Source: Agelaius tricolor (taxonomy: Eukaryota; Chordata; Aves; Passeriformes; Icteridae). Taken from it: DNA of 64,000 bases. Both the position numbers and the translations under genes were made by a program. The notes below the pieces were generated by a model, which saw nothing but the letters and a program-made list of their open reading frames with translations, was not told the DNA's origin and did no database searches. Positions 1 to 10,173 of the stretch are shown one piece after another (position 1 is the first letter of the stretch; each line of letters begins with the position of its first letter). The DNA lies in contig JALJCS010000056.1 of NCBI GenBank assembly GCA_023055355.1, forward strand, positions 1,798,001-1,862,000. The letters run 5' to 3'.

Positions 1-1056
1 TCCACGGTGACGTGGTCTCCACAATGTGACCTTTTTCTAACTGTTCTTGTACAAGCTCTTCAAGCGCCTTTAATTTGGTTTTATTGAGCGGCCACTGAAC
101 TACCCTTATTGGAGTATCAGTTTTCCAAATCAATTTTTGGGCATGGCGCACCTCAGCGACCGCTCCCCGAAAAACCTGCGGGTTTTCTGGGATGTCAATT
201 GTGGTTCCCCATTGAACCATTAAATCTCTGCCCCAGAGGGGCTCTGTGTAGTCTAAAACAAACGGGCGAATGGAAGCTATTTTGCCATTGGGTCCCTCAA
301 TTTGAACAACATTTTTTGACTGTCTTGCCAATTGAATTCCCCCTACACCTTGCACGTGTCCTGCTACGTTTTGCAATTCCCAGTGTGATGGCCACTCTTT
401 AGATGGAATGATCGTGACATCTGCTCCGGTATCTAAAAGTCCTTGTATGGACTTGTACTCACCACCACGGTGTAACCCACATGATAGCTTGGGTTTTTCT
501 TTTCCCAATACCTGAGTCCAGCAGACATTGGGATGGAGTTTACCTCTGAGGGTGTCTGCTTGCTCCTGGTCCCATGGAGGCTCAGGCACTGGGATTGCTT
601 GGGCTATGATTTGGCCTTTGGGCAAGTACACGGGTGGATGAGTACAGTGAAGCCATATGACAAATTGTTTCGGGTCTGATGATATGAGACCCGGAGGAAT
701 AATAATTTCTTGGGGTGTGTGTTTTGTGTCCCCAAGGACGACATACTTACTGTGACGTTTCTGGCAAAGCTGTGTCCAAGTACCTGGCTGTTCAGGGTTA
801 ACAGATATGAAATGCCAGTTAGTGTCTCTGAGATGGAGAGGCTCTGTCAACGCCAGCCTGTAAGGGTTATGGGAAGAGTCAGTGGTTAAAATTGGTCTGG
901 GATTATTCCAATGAAATGAATGTTCTGTTTTGTTCAAAGCCAGTGCCTCGCTTGGCACCGATACATCTTTTACACTAGATTTCTTTTCCCTCCCCCGTAC
1001 TTGAATTGAGCCCACCCTATTTTTGTCATAGCACTGGGGAAAGGAGCACTCTTTAC
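1..1056 (-). pseudogene. ERV-A pro and start of pol (dUTPase-like, protease, RT N-terminus)
   Basis: Minus-strand translation shows a dUTPase-like tail with the [13 protein letters not shown] string near 590-650, as in ERV-B. An aspartic protease core with D-T-G-A-D lies near 415-436. The RT start, with W-P-L-N and L-E-K-G-H-I-V-E followed by T-S-P-W, lies in the first 120 bases. The region follows gag in the -1 frame, the usual betaretrovirus-like order gag, dUTPase/pro, pol. RT continues off the window. Confidence 0.75.
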
Positions 1057-2947
1057 TCAGTTTTTTGAGAGGTGGTCCTTTGGGCAATCCTGGTTTTTAA
1101 GCTTATTGTATTTAAAATCTAAAAACTGCTTTTTCAGAGGGCAGTCAGGCATCCAATGCCCTAACTTCCCACAAAGATGGCAAGGTCTATTAGAGTTGGA
1201 GATTCTCTCTTGTGGCATCGTGACATGCTGGAGCTGGCTGGTGAACGATGGCTCAGGGCCTTCCACTGCAGCAATCCTTCTCTGTGGTTTTGGTCTCTCG
1301 TCGTGGTCAGCGAGGGTGATGGTTACTTTCTTCTCACACACTTCAAGCATGGCCTGCAGCGTAGGCGTTGGGTCAAGAGGCAGGCTGAGGATAGCAGCTT
1401 TGCACTTCTCATTGGCATTTTCTTTAGCAATCTCGGTGAGGATTTCCATCCTGGCTCCTTCATTCTGAACTTGCAATTCAACAGCTTTTCTCAACCTTTC
1501 CACAAAACTCAAAAAGGACTCAGATGGAGATTGTGTTATTTTCAAATAATTCTCAATTGGAATACCAGGACGGAGCCCAAAGAAAGCTTTCTCAGCTGCT
1601 CTAGCACATTCTCTGAAAGCCCTTGTGGGAATGCTTTCTGCCTGGGTCACTCCATCTTTCCAACCCCCCTGTCCACAGAGATGGTCGAGAGAGAGCACGT
1701 TACCATAAACATCACGAGCAGTAGCTTCATCAGCCCACAGAGCTGGTAAAATTGCTCTCAATCCTTTTTGCCATGCAGCGTCCCACAAGAGATATTCAGA
1801 AGAGGATAACAGGCAGGAAAAAAGGTGTTTTATATCAGCAGGGGTTAGAATGTGAGCAAATAATGTAGCTTTAAGGAGCCCTCTAAAATATTCACTTGAT
1901 CTCCCAAAATCTTTTTGGGCTTTGGCTAGTTCTTTAACAGAATCAACAGAAAGGGGGCTATAATTTGGCTGGAATGCCCCGGTGACATCTGGAATATATG
2001 AGACAGGGGCAACAGAAAGGAACTGTGCTGTTTCCGGGTTCTGTCTCCCGGCGACAGCGTCTCTTGTTACACTGCTCTGGGAGCCGGAGGGCAGGCCGTG
2101 GGGGGGGCGGAGGGAGCCCGCGGCGGGCGAGCAGAGCTCCAAGGGGGCGGGGGTGGCCGGGGCCGGAGCAGGAGGGGCGGCCGGGGCCGGGGCGGGAGGG
2201 GCCGGAGGAGGGGCCGGGGGAAGGGCGGGAGGGGCCGGAGGAGGGGCCGGGGGAAGGACGCAGGGAGGGCGGGTTTCGGGGGCAGGGTGCTCCGAGCAGA
2301 ATGGGTTGTTGGGAGAGCGAAAAGGATTATGGGAAGAAGAGGAAACCGGCATTGCCACGTGGTGTCCACCATTATGGTCAGAGGGGATTACCTGACGCGG
2401 ATCGGGGGTACAAAGGCGGGCACTAAGGTTGTGAGACACGGTATTATAACTTGGGGAAGCAGGGGGGAGGGTAGGGTCTCGGGAATTCAGGGCAGAAGTG
2501 TCCGGGTTGGAGACAGGGAGCTTCTGGGGGGGGGGCAGGGATTTGTGCCGGGGCTGGGGGTGGGGAAAGGTGGGTCGGGGAGGGAGAACTGAACTTGGAG
2601 GGGGGTAGATCGGGTTTTTGGGAAACAGAGGTATTGAAACTGTTGCCGGATGGCTGTTCTTGCATCTTTAAATTAAATTTTACCACATTTCTTATCTGCA
2701 GGGCTAAAAAAGCAAATTTTGACGGAGATATGTCTCCTGATTTCCCTGCCTTCAATAATTCACTACCAATTTTGTCCCAAAAAGCCAAATCACTGATATT
2801 TTCAGTGGACACGTCAGGAACGTGAAGAAAAAGCCATCTGACGAACTGTTTAACATCTGTTTTTGAAAATCGGATTTTTTCACTCTTAAGAATGTTTAAA
2901 AGATAATAATAGACACCCTTGTGAGATACAGAAAGCCTAGCACCCAT
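1057..2947 (-). pseudogene. gag: ERV-A gag (matrix, Pro/Ala linker, capsid, nucleocapsid)
   Basis: The start codon at 2947-2945 opens a myristoylation-type M-G-A-R-L-S matrix whose sequence (K-G-V-Y-Y-Y-L, W-L-F-L-H) matches the ERV-B matrix. The frame shifts near 2440, and the remainder to 1057 carries a long Pro/Ala-rich linker (about 2130-2280), capsid with the D-I-K-H-L-F-S-C-L stretch, a major-homology-like Q-S-P-S-E-S-F-L-S-F-V-E-R-L, and a single CCHC knuckle C-H-L-C-G-K-L-G-H-W-M-P-D-C near the C-terminus. Betaretroviruses usually have two knuckles; only one is visible. The capsid-NC frame is open for 460 codons, so decay is mild. Confidence 0.85.
1060..1066 (-). promoter_or_regulatory. 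ERV-A gag-pro -1 frameshift slippery site (A AAA AAC)
   Basis: On the minus strand the heptamer AAAAAAC directly precedes the gag stop TGA, in the zero-frame phase A|AAA|AAC expected of a canonical -1 slippery site. The protease region follows in the -1 frame. The same heptamer in the same phase ends gag in ERV-B. A downstream pseudoknot was not evaluated. Confidence 0.7.
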
Positions 2948-3370
2948 TTTGGCTATGATTTTAAATTTGTATCTCAATTTTCACCAACCCAGGTGGGGGG
3001 GGGGGGGGGGGAGAAAAAAAGCCTGCAGCTGGCAGCCTGCCAACAATAGAGAGAAAAAAACTTCGGCCCTCCGCGGCGGGCCTGAGAACAAAAGGCAGGG
3101 AAACAACCCCTCCCAAAGAGGGGAGAAACAAGAGAAGGGTAAAACTTACCAATCCAGCTGCAGGACAAGGGAACGAAAAATCCTGGGATGTTGATTTCCA
3201 CCTGAAGCTGACTTCTGAGGGCACTTCACAAGCTCCCAGCTTCGTCCACAGGAGAGCAACTCACTAAAACAGAGTTTTTTTCTTCTGAGGTAGCTTGCCG
3301 GCCAAAGGCTTAACGAACAGTCTGAAAGAATGTCCAAGCCCCTTTCCGTGGGCTCGTGGAATGGTCTCAG
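2948..3370 (-). other. ERV-A 5' leader between primer site and gag
   Basis: Untranslated leader. It contains a G run (about 2996-3011 on the plus strand, hence C on the proviral sense strand) and no convincing coding frame. It would hold the packaging signal and splice donor, neither of which I can place with confidence. Confidence 0.5.
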
Positions 3371-3390
3371 AGCCCCACGGCTGGGCGCCA
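3371..3390 (-). other. ERV-A primer-binding site, tRNA-Lys type
   Basis: On the minus strand, three bases after the LTR end, the sequence starts TGGCGCCCA and continues with CGTGGGGC after a one-base interruption. This matches the known tRNA-Lys1,2 primer site TGGCGCCCAACGTGGGGC used by several betaretroviruses, with one extra base. Confidence 0.8.
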
Positions 3391-3393
3391 AGC

Positions 3394-4060
3394 TGTCCCA
3401 GTCTCTCTGCAATTCCTCTCAAGTCCCTGGGCCTTACCCGGGTCGGCAGAGAGTGGGGGGGGTGGCCCCACCACGGCCGACTGCGGGGAGACACTCTCTG
3501 TGCCCCGAGGGTGCTGAGGGAACTCAGGCTGTTTGCCTTTGCTGCAGCAGAGAAGACAGAGACATCGGTGGAAGAGAAAAGGGGCCGTCTCCCAGCAGGG
3601 GATATTCCAAGGTTTTTATTAAGGAGTCCGGAAGGATCTCCTATACCTCAGGGGGCCTCCTGCCGAGAGCCCCGGGGGATGTCCGGAGCTCACATTTAAA
3701 GGGGGGAGGAAACTAACATAGATAAAATCCTACTGACCAATAGGTATCTCTGGGGGATGGGTGCTGGGGGGATAGACATACAAAACAGCGTATGGGGCAG
3801 GACTTGGGGGGCTGACCCCTATCCTCTGGCTAATCACTCGACAACTTGGACCGAAACTTCTGGATAGGGGGCTGGGATGTCGAGGTGACTGACAGAGAGC
3901 CAGGGTGGGGGTTTTGGAGATCTTATCCCGGGAAAGGGATAACACAAGTAGAGGGAAAAGGAGGGGGGGGTACAGTCTGGGATAAACCATTTGGGAAGAA
4001 CATGGGAATACAAAACAAACTACTTCAAAGTATTACAAAATATAAGAACGCACTACAACA
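3394..4060 (-). repeat. ERV-A 5' LTR (667 bp), family LTR-A
   Basis: The element reads TGTTGTAGTGCG...GGGACA on the minus strand and lies directly upstream of the primer site. The reverse of TTTATT at 3615-3620 gives AATAAA. It aligns along nearly its whole length with the solo LTR at 35027-35684, which fixes both ends. The bases after 4060 are gtccta; the partner duplication would be outside the window. Confidence 0.9.
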
Positions 4061-4695
4061 GTCCTATTCAGTGAAGAGACCAGCCTGCCTGACCTTGCCA
4101 GGAACAGCTTTGATTTCGGTGAGTATTTCTGCTCCTTGTGGGGGTAGGAGCTCAAAAACCCGTCTTTGCCATGAGACGAGTTCTTTTTTGCTCTTTGCAT
4201 TTTAGGCTGCGCAGCCCTGCGGAGCTAAAGGTGGTTCCCTGTAAAGCTTTAACTCTGCGGCATGTTTTCGCTGCTTTTAGAATTCGCGCCAGCTCGGAGG
4301 AGCGGGATGGCTGTGCCTGCCCCTCCCTCCGGCTCGGCAGCGCGGCGTGCCCGGCTCTCGGTGCGCGGGGGAGGCTTTGTCTGTCTCCACGTGGCGCGGG
4401 GCGGCCCCGGTTTCGGCTCACCACGTGGCGCGCGGGGAGGGGGGGCTCTCTCGGCGCAGGGGGGCTGCGTTCCCGGGCGGGGGAGGCTTTGTCTGTCTCT
4501 ACGCGGCCGGGGCGGGTCCTGACTCCCTGCTGCTCCTGCCATGGCAGTTTTAAAAGCAGTGTATACAGCTGCATTGTGAAAGCTTTCGTATCGTTATCGC
4601 CTTTTAACCGTGTTTTTTTTTCTTTTGAAATCGGTAGCTGATTTTGGCTTTGCATTCGGTCGGCGGGAATTTGTTCTGTGACATTTACATCTAAC
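4061..4695 (+). other. ERV-B 5' leader, GC-rich with direct repeat
   Basis: About 630 bases precede the gag ATG. A splice-donor-like cg|gtgagt lies near 4117-4124. From about 4270 to 4550 the leader is very GC- and CpG-rich. It holds an imperfect direct repeat: gggggaggctttgtctgtct occurs near 4369 and again near 4481, each followed by a cacg or acgcgg context. No primer site remains, consistent with ERV-A having inserted at or just upstream of it. Confidence 0.6.
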
Positions 4696-5817
4696 ATGGG
4701 CTCGAAATTAAGCACAGCACAAAAAGGAGTGTATTATCATATTATTGGAATTTTAGTTAATGCAAATGTAAAGCTCTCTAAAGGAAAATTGAAACAGTTT
4801 ATAAGGTGGCTTTTTCTACACTGCCCACAAACTTCTCCTGAGGAAGTCCACAATATTCAATTTTGGGATAAAGTAGGGCATGAATTGATAACCTTGGGAC
4901 AGTCTGGGAATACATCTTCAGCTAAATTTGTGTTCTGGAGTTTATAAATTCGAACAGCCTTGCTCAAACAAAGGGAATTGGAGAAAAAGTGAAATATCAA
5001 GCCATGTACCTCTGCTCTCCCTGTTTCTCCCCCTTCCAGCCCTAAACCTCTTACCCCAAAACTTGGTATTTTAAAGAGAGCAAATCCTGCTCATGTGCTG
5101 AGAAATCGACTCCTTGAGCTTATTAAAATGCCTGAGTCCCCTTGTCCACAAGGCCCTGGACAGGTCTCATGGAAAACTTCCCAAAACCCTGTGTCCCCCG
5201 CTCTAAATCCCAGAGCACGTGTTAGCTTTTCAGAGAGCAGTGATCCCCAAAATGGCCCCCAGTGCCTAGGGGGTACCCAAGATGGAGGATGCCACGTGGC
5301 ACCCTCCCAGACCTGGTCACCTTCTTCCCAAGATTCCCTTAAGCATCCCAAAATTCCTTCCCCATCCCCCTCTCCTCCTGTTCCTTGTGACACTTTCCCT
5401 CCTCCTCCCTTACCTGCAGTACCCTCAGCTCCGCCCCTCTACTCCTCCCAGGGGGGCGTCTGCCGAGGTGATGTCACCAGGTGTCCCCTCCCCGGGTTCC
5501 CACGGTATCCCCGCCCCTTTCCAGCCCCCCTGTCCCCGCCCCCTGTTCCCATTGTGTCCCCGCCCCCTCCCCGGGTTCCCTCGGTGGGGGCACGCTGACT
5601 GCATGTCCCCAAACCTGCTTCTGTGATCCCGTTGCATACAATGCAAGGGATACAGGGCAGGAAGCTGCAGACCCAATACAGGGTCCCACTTTGTCATTTG
5701 CCCCTGTTTCGTATCACCCTGCAGCCCAAGGAGGAGTAGCCCAAACTGCTAATTGGAGCTCTTTTGGACGACAATTGATTAAAGAGATCTGTAAATCTCA
5801 CAAGGAGTATGGCCCAC

Positions 5818-7133
5818 TGTCATGGTTTCACACTGGCACAATGCCAGTGCCCCCATGAAGATACCCTCTCCCTGGTAGCTGCTGTGAGATGTGACCAGGA
5901 ATAAGCAAAGCAGGCTCCTACTTAGGAAAGAAAAGAAAACAGAACTTTATTAACTACTCTACAACTACAAATAAAAAGGAACACACACACAGGGAAAATG
6001 AAAACTTCACAAATGCATTTCCTCCTCCCCCCACCAAATTTCCAACACAATACATTTATTCCTCAAATCACCAACTCTTAGTCCAGCACCACTCTTCAAA
6101 CAATCAATCCTCAGTTCATCAAGAGGAGAGGAGTCCTTCTTGTACCATGGGCTTCCCCTGGAAACACAGCTGAAGCCTCGTGTGTTTCCGTGTCACTCGT
6201 TGCACTGCCCGGAGTACATCTGCCGTTGTGACCTCTTCCTTTTCATGTCCAGTGCTCTCACCACTGAACACGGACCAGAGCTGCTTCTAGGGTTGTCTTT
6301 TTAAGGATGCTCTGTCCCGATCCAAAAAAGGCACAGTCTCTCCTTTGGGACACCTGTCCCCCCCATATTTTTTCACCCCCTGGGGCCGAGGGGCACCAAC
6401 ACTGAACCCTCTTGGTTCTGTGGCCATTGCCTCCCCCTAGAATGCAGTCTCTGTATCACAAGGAACATGGTTCTGTCCATGGCTATAACAAGAAGAGTCC
6501 AGCAAATGCCACTCCATCATCTCTTCCCACTAGGATTCTTCTCTACTCTTCTACTATCTCTCGCTCACCCAGACCTCTCTCACACTTGCACATTTCCTTC
6601 CTCATCTTCCACTCTATCTTCCAGGAGAGGTCAATGATCTGTAAAGTTTTCATTCTCCAAAAAGGGGTTAAAAGCTCCTACAAGCGGCCGGATGAACCCC
6701 CCCCTTCTTCTTCTCCGTCCCAGCCGTGCTGCCGGCACAGGCCCATGTTTATCAAGATTCAAGGTTACAGTCCCAGGCAGCGGCTCTCTCTCTCTCTCTC
6801 TGTGTCTCTCAGGGGGGGCTACCCGATGGCTCCCGGTGTCTCTCTCTCTCTCTCTTCCACCCTTCCACCCCCAGAGTCAGGCCCACCTCTCTCGGCCCCA
6901 TGGCTTTTCCCCTCCCCCTGCCCAGCCAGCAGCTGGGCCGGGGGAGAGACCCGAACTCTTTCCCGCCGGAAACCCAAAAGGACGCTCCCAGGGGAGAGCT
7001 CTGCTTTTAACCCTGTGTTCTCAGAGGCGTGTCCATGTCCTAATGGCCAGGTTAAATGCCAATATTAAAGTCTGAATATCCATTGGCCAAAACACAGCAT
7101 CCCAAAAAACACATTTCCTGTCAAACCACCACA
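5818..7133 (-). repeat. Solo LTR, family LTR-C copy 1 (1316 bp), in ERV-B gag
   Basis: On the plus strand it begins tgtcatggtttcacac and ends aaaccaccaca. It is flanked by perfect 5-bp duplications cccac at 5813-5817 and 7134-7138. The reverse of tttattaa near 5948 gives AATAAA about 125 bases from the minus-strand end, so the LTR is in minus orientation. CT-rich tracts lie around 6785-6860. Homologous copies are at 12670-13949 and 30974-32397. The capsid frame matches on both sides, which confirms the boundaries. Confidence 0.93.
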
Positions 7134-7985
7134 CCCACACAGTCCATATTTCTGTGGCCTTTTAAATTCTGAATTGAGCAGGACTGTGGTCGTCCCGCAT
7201 GATTTAAAACATCTTTTCTCATGCCTCATGACCTCTACAGAATTCAAATTATGGGAAATAGCATGGGAACAACTGTTAAAGGAGGCTCTCCCAGGCTTGC
7301 ATGCTGATCCAAACACAGCGAAAGATGCTAATGGCATGCCAATTACCCTTGCGCATCTCTTCGGTGTAGGTCAGTTGCCTTCCCCCTCAATCCAAGCAAC
7401 TGTAATACCCGTACAAGCACTGGAGAAGGTAAAGGAAGCAGCTGAAAAAGCATTCTTTTCCCTCCAACCTGAGGGGCCTTTTGAGCCCTACAGTAAGATT
7501 AAGCAGCTGCCATCACAGCCCTTTCCAAAATTTGTAGAAAGGTTAACTAGAGCCATTGAAATACAAGTTAAAAAAGAGAATGCAAGGGAAGAGGTTTTAG
7601 AGGAAATGGCATTTACAAATGCAAATGAACAGTGTCGAGCGGCAATTTTGAGTCTCTCTCTAGAACCTCCCCCTACACTAAAAGATATGCTTCTGGTCGG
7701 TAAGAGGAAAGTGCCTCTGATGAGTGTTGCTGAAGACACCAGACCAAGGCTGCTACCAAGACCACCTCAGCGTGTCGCCGTTGCTGGCCCTGCGCCCATC
7801 CCCTCAGCACAGCAGTACACTGGGCAGCAGCGAAAACCAGCAATGGTTGACCCCACAAAGCCATGCCTGCTTTGCCACAACCTTGGGCATTGGAGTAACC
7901 AGTGCCCCCTGAAAGGGCAATTTGATGAATTTAGAAATGGCACGGGAGGAAAATTACAAGCACTCACAGGGGTTCAACAACAACA

Positions 7986-7992
7986 AAAAAAC
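7986..7992 (+). promoter_or_regulatory. ERV-B gag-pro -1 frameshift slippery site (A AAA AAC)
   Basis: AAAAAAC sits immediately before the gag stop TGA (7993-7995), phased as A|AAA|AAC in the gag frame. The -1 frame is open across the junction into the protease region. A GC-rich stretch with possible stem halves (gcgccggcctgccaggcg) follows from about 8002. This is the architecture of betaretroviral gag-pro frameshifting. Confidence 0.8.
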
Positions 7993-8801
7993 TGAATGGG
8001 GAGCGCCGGCCTGCCAGGCGTGCAGACATAAAAAGAGCAGGCCAAGGGAATAAGAGAACCAAAACAAACCAAGCGCGCGGTAATGTTACTATTTCTGTGA
8101 GTGAAGCAGATGCTTCAAAGACCACGTCTGCTGGTCCACTGTTAAAAATGAAACAAAATAACCTTTGTTATGATTTAAGTGCATCTATGTTAACCATGTC
8201 TTCTGTCAATGAGCCTTACAGGTTGCAGCTGACAGAATCACTCCACCTGAAAGACACTGACTGGCATTTTGTCTCTGTCAACCCAGAACAGAAGGGTACT
8301 TGGCACCCAACTCATTGTAAGTACATCGTCATTGGGGACACCAAACACACACCACAAGAGATTGAAATTGCTCCAGGAATGACAACATCAGATCCTGAGC
8401 AATTCGTTCTTGGGCTGCACTGTTTCCACTCACCCCTGTTTCTTCCCAAAGGACAAATTGTTGCACAAGCTATCCCTGTGCCGTTTTTGCCTGAAGGCAC
8501 AGAAAAACAAGGGCCCACAGTCTCTCGGGTCCAAGTTATTGGGAGAGACAAACCCAAATTATGGTGTAATGTCAGTGGGGGTGGGGAGTCAAAACGCATT
8601 GAGATCCTTGTAGACACGGGTGCAGACTGCACAGTGATCCCAGTACAGGACTGGCCAGCACATTGGCCTTTGCAGAATGTTGCCGGTGACGTTCAAGGTG
8701 TAGGAAGCCTGCAATTGGCAAGACAATCCAAAAGCACTGTCCAAATAGAAGGACCAAATGGACAATTGGCAAATATCCGTCCATTTGTGTTAGAATATTA
8801 G
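7992..8801 (+). pseudogene. pro: ERV-B dUTPase-like domain and protease
   Basis: In the -1 frame relative to gag. The first two-thirds resembles a degenerate retroviral dUTPase, with L-F-L-P-K-G-Q-I-V-A-Q-A-I-P-V-P visible but no clear catalytic G-x-I-D motif. The aspartic protease follows with L-V-D-T-G-A-D-C-T-V-I at about 8608-8640. A TAG at 8799-8801 interrupts the frame just before the L-L-G-R-D-L-L motif that normally closes the protease, so the enzyme is truncated in this copy. Confidence 0.8.
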
Positions 8802-9830
8802 GAACCTTTGTTAGGGAGAGATTTATTGGCCCAGTGGGGTGTCACAATTGGTATTCCAGACTCCCCACAGGATTTTTGTACAGCGGTCATTGAACAACAG
8901 CGCCCCACCCAAAAACTGAAGTGGAAAACAGACAAACCATTTGAGGTGAAACAGTGGCCACTCAGTAAACAAAAAATAAAGGCGCTTGAAGAGCTAGTGG
9001 AAGAGCAGCTGAAAAAGGGTCACATTGTGGAGACCACGTCCCCGTGGAACTCTCCAGTGTTTGTCATTCAGAAAGCTGACAAAAAGAGATGGCCGCTCTT
9101 CCACGACCTCTGACAAAATAATAGTGTCATTGAAGATATGGGCTCTCCCCAACCTGGTATGCCATCCCCAACAATGCTTCCCCAGGACTGGAAATTAGCT
9201 GTTATTGATAGAAAAGATTGTTTTTTCAATATTCCCCTCCACCCTGACGACACACTGTGTTTCGCATTCTCGGTCCCCACCATCAACATGGAAACCCCTA
9301 TGAAAAGGTACCATTGAACAGTTCTCCCTCAGGGCCTTGAGGTCTCGCCAGCGATCTGCCAGTGGTATGTCTCTTCCCTGCTTTCCCAAGTGCGTGTAGC
9401 CACAGAAAAGGCCATCATCTATCATTATATGGATGATATCCTTGTGTGTGCCAGCAATGATGATTTACTCACACATGCGCTTGACCTAACGATCGATGCA
9501 TTGATTGTTGCAGGGTTCGAGCTCCAGGAAAAGAAAATTCAAAAGATGCCACCTTGGAAATATTTGGGCCTAGAAATTGGAAATAGGACCATTGTTGCTC
9601 AAAAACTAGAAATCAATCCAAGGATCAAGACCCTTGTGGATGTCCACAAGTTGTGTGGGTCTTTGAATTGGGTAAGGCCATGGCTCGGTCCCGCTAACAA
9701 AGACCTTGCCACTCTTTTCAATTTATTGAAAGGGGGAGAGGACCCAGGTGCTCCTAGGTCTATTACCCCAGAGGCACGGAAAGCTCTAGAAAAGGTTCAG
9801 ATTGCAATGTCCACAAGACAGGCCAACTGA
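8802..9830 (+). pseudogene. pol: ERV-B reverse transcriptase polymerase domain
   Basis: RT fingers and palm in the same frame as protease: W-P-L-S-K-Q-K, a G-H-I-V-E region, L-P-Q-G near 9328, and catalytic Y-M-D-D at about 9427-9438. In-frame TGA codons at 9111-9113 and about 9314-9316 fall where related RTs have Arg or Trp, as expected of C-to-T or G-to-A decay. The polymerase segment ends at a stop at 9828. It is class II in type, matching the RT fragment of ERV-A and resembling that of ERV-J1. Confidence 0.85.
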
Positions 9831-10173
9831 TGTTGGCCTGACCTGTCATTCAAATTTATCATCTTAGGTAAGTTGCCACACGTCCATGGAATCATTTTCC
9901 AGTGGGAGGAAAAACAAACACCTAAGGCAAAGGGCACACCTCAAAAGGGCCAGGACCAGATGGACCCTCTCTTGATCATAGAATGGGTTTTCCTGAGTCG
10001 CAAAAGGTCCAAGAGAATGACAAAGCCTCAGGAGCTGGTAGCAGAACTGATCCGGAAAGCAAGGACCCGGATCAGGGAGTTAGCAGGATGTGACTTTGAG
10101 TGCATTCACATTCCAATTGAGTTAAAATCGGGTCAAAATTCTATGCAAATATTAGAACAATTGTTTCGAGAAA
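9831..10173 (+). pseudogene. ERV-B RT connection region
   Basis: Between the thumb and RNase H; a frame from 9873 to 10310 translates into connection-type sequence (W-E-E-K-Q, I-I-E-W-V-F-L, E-L-V-A-E-L-I-R-K-A-R). It overlaps the RNase H frame in another phase, so at least one frameshift separates the two. Confidence 0.6.

Larger units (their letters stand above)
1..4060 (-). mobile_element. ERV-A: 5' part of a class II endogenous provirus
   Basis: Reading leftward on the minus strand there is an LTR, a tRNA-Lys-type primer site, a leader, gag (matrix, capsid, one zinc knuckle), a dUTPase-like/protease region and the first residues of RT, where the window ends. Gag and protease resemble those of ERV-B in this window. 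The provirus abuts ERV-B leader sequence at 4061, so it probably inserted there; its 3' half and second LTR would lie left of the window. Gag carries a frameshift, so the copy is not coding-competent. Confidence 0.85.
4696..7995 (+). pseudogene. gag: ERV-B gag, split by a solo LTR
   Basis: The chosen ATG at 4696 gives M-G-S-K-L-S, a myristoylation signal, and a matrix like that of ERV-A (K-G-V-Y-Y-H, W-L-F-L-H). The frame is lost near 4947. A Pro-rich linker runs to about 5640, then capsid to 5817. A 1316-bp solo LTR with 5-bp duplications follows, and capsid resumes at 7139 with an open frame ending at 7995. The capsid contains a major-homology-like Q-P-F-P-K-F-V-E-R-L. One CCHC knuckle, C-L-L-C-H-N-L-G-H-W-S-N-Q-C, is present. 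Confidence 0.85.

Noticed and set aside
1982..2592. Gly/Arg-rich plus-strand open frames
   Set aside because: They are antisense to the Pro/Ala-rich linker of ERV-A gag; GC-rich repeats produce open frames on both strands.
6412..7075. Plus-strand frames of 94-218 codons
   Set aside because: They lie inside LTR-C copy 1 on its non-coding strand, are Ser/Pro/Leu-rich low complexity, and recur in the other LTR-C copies only as repeat similarity.
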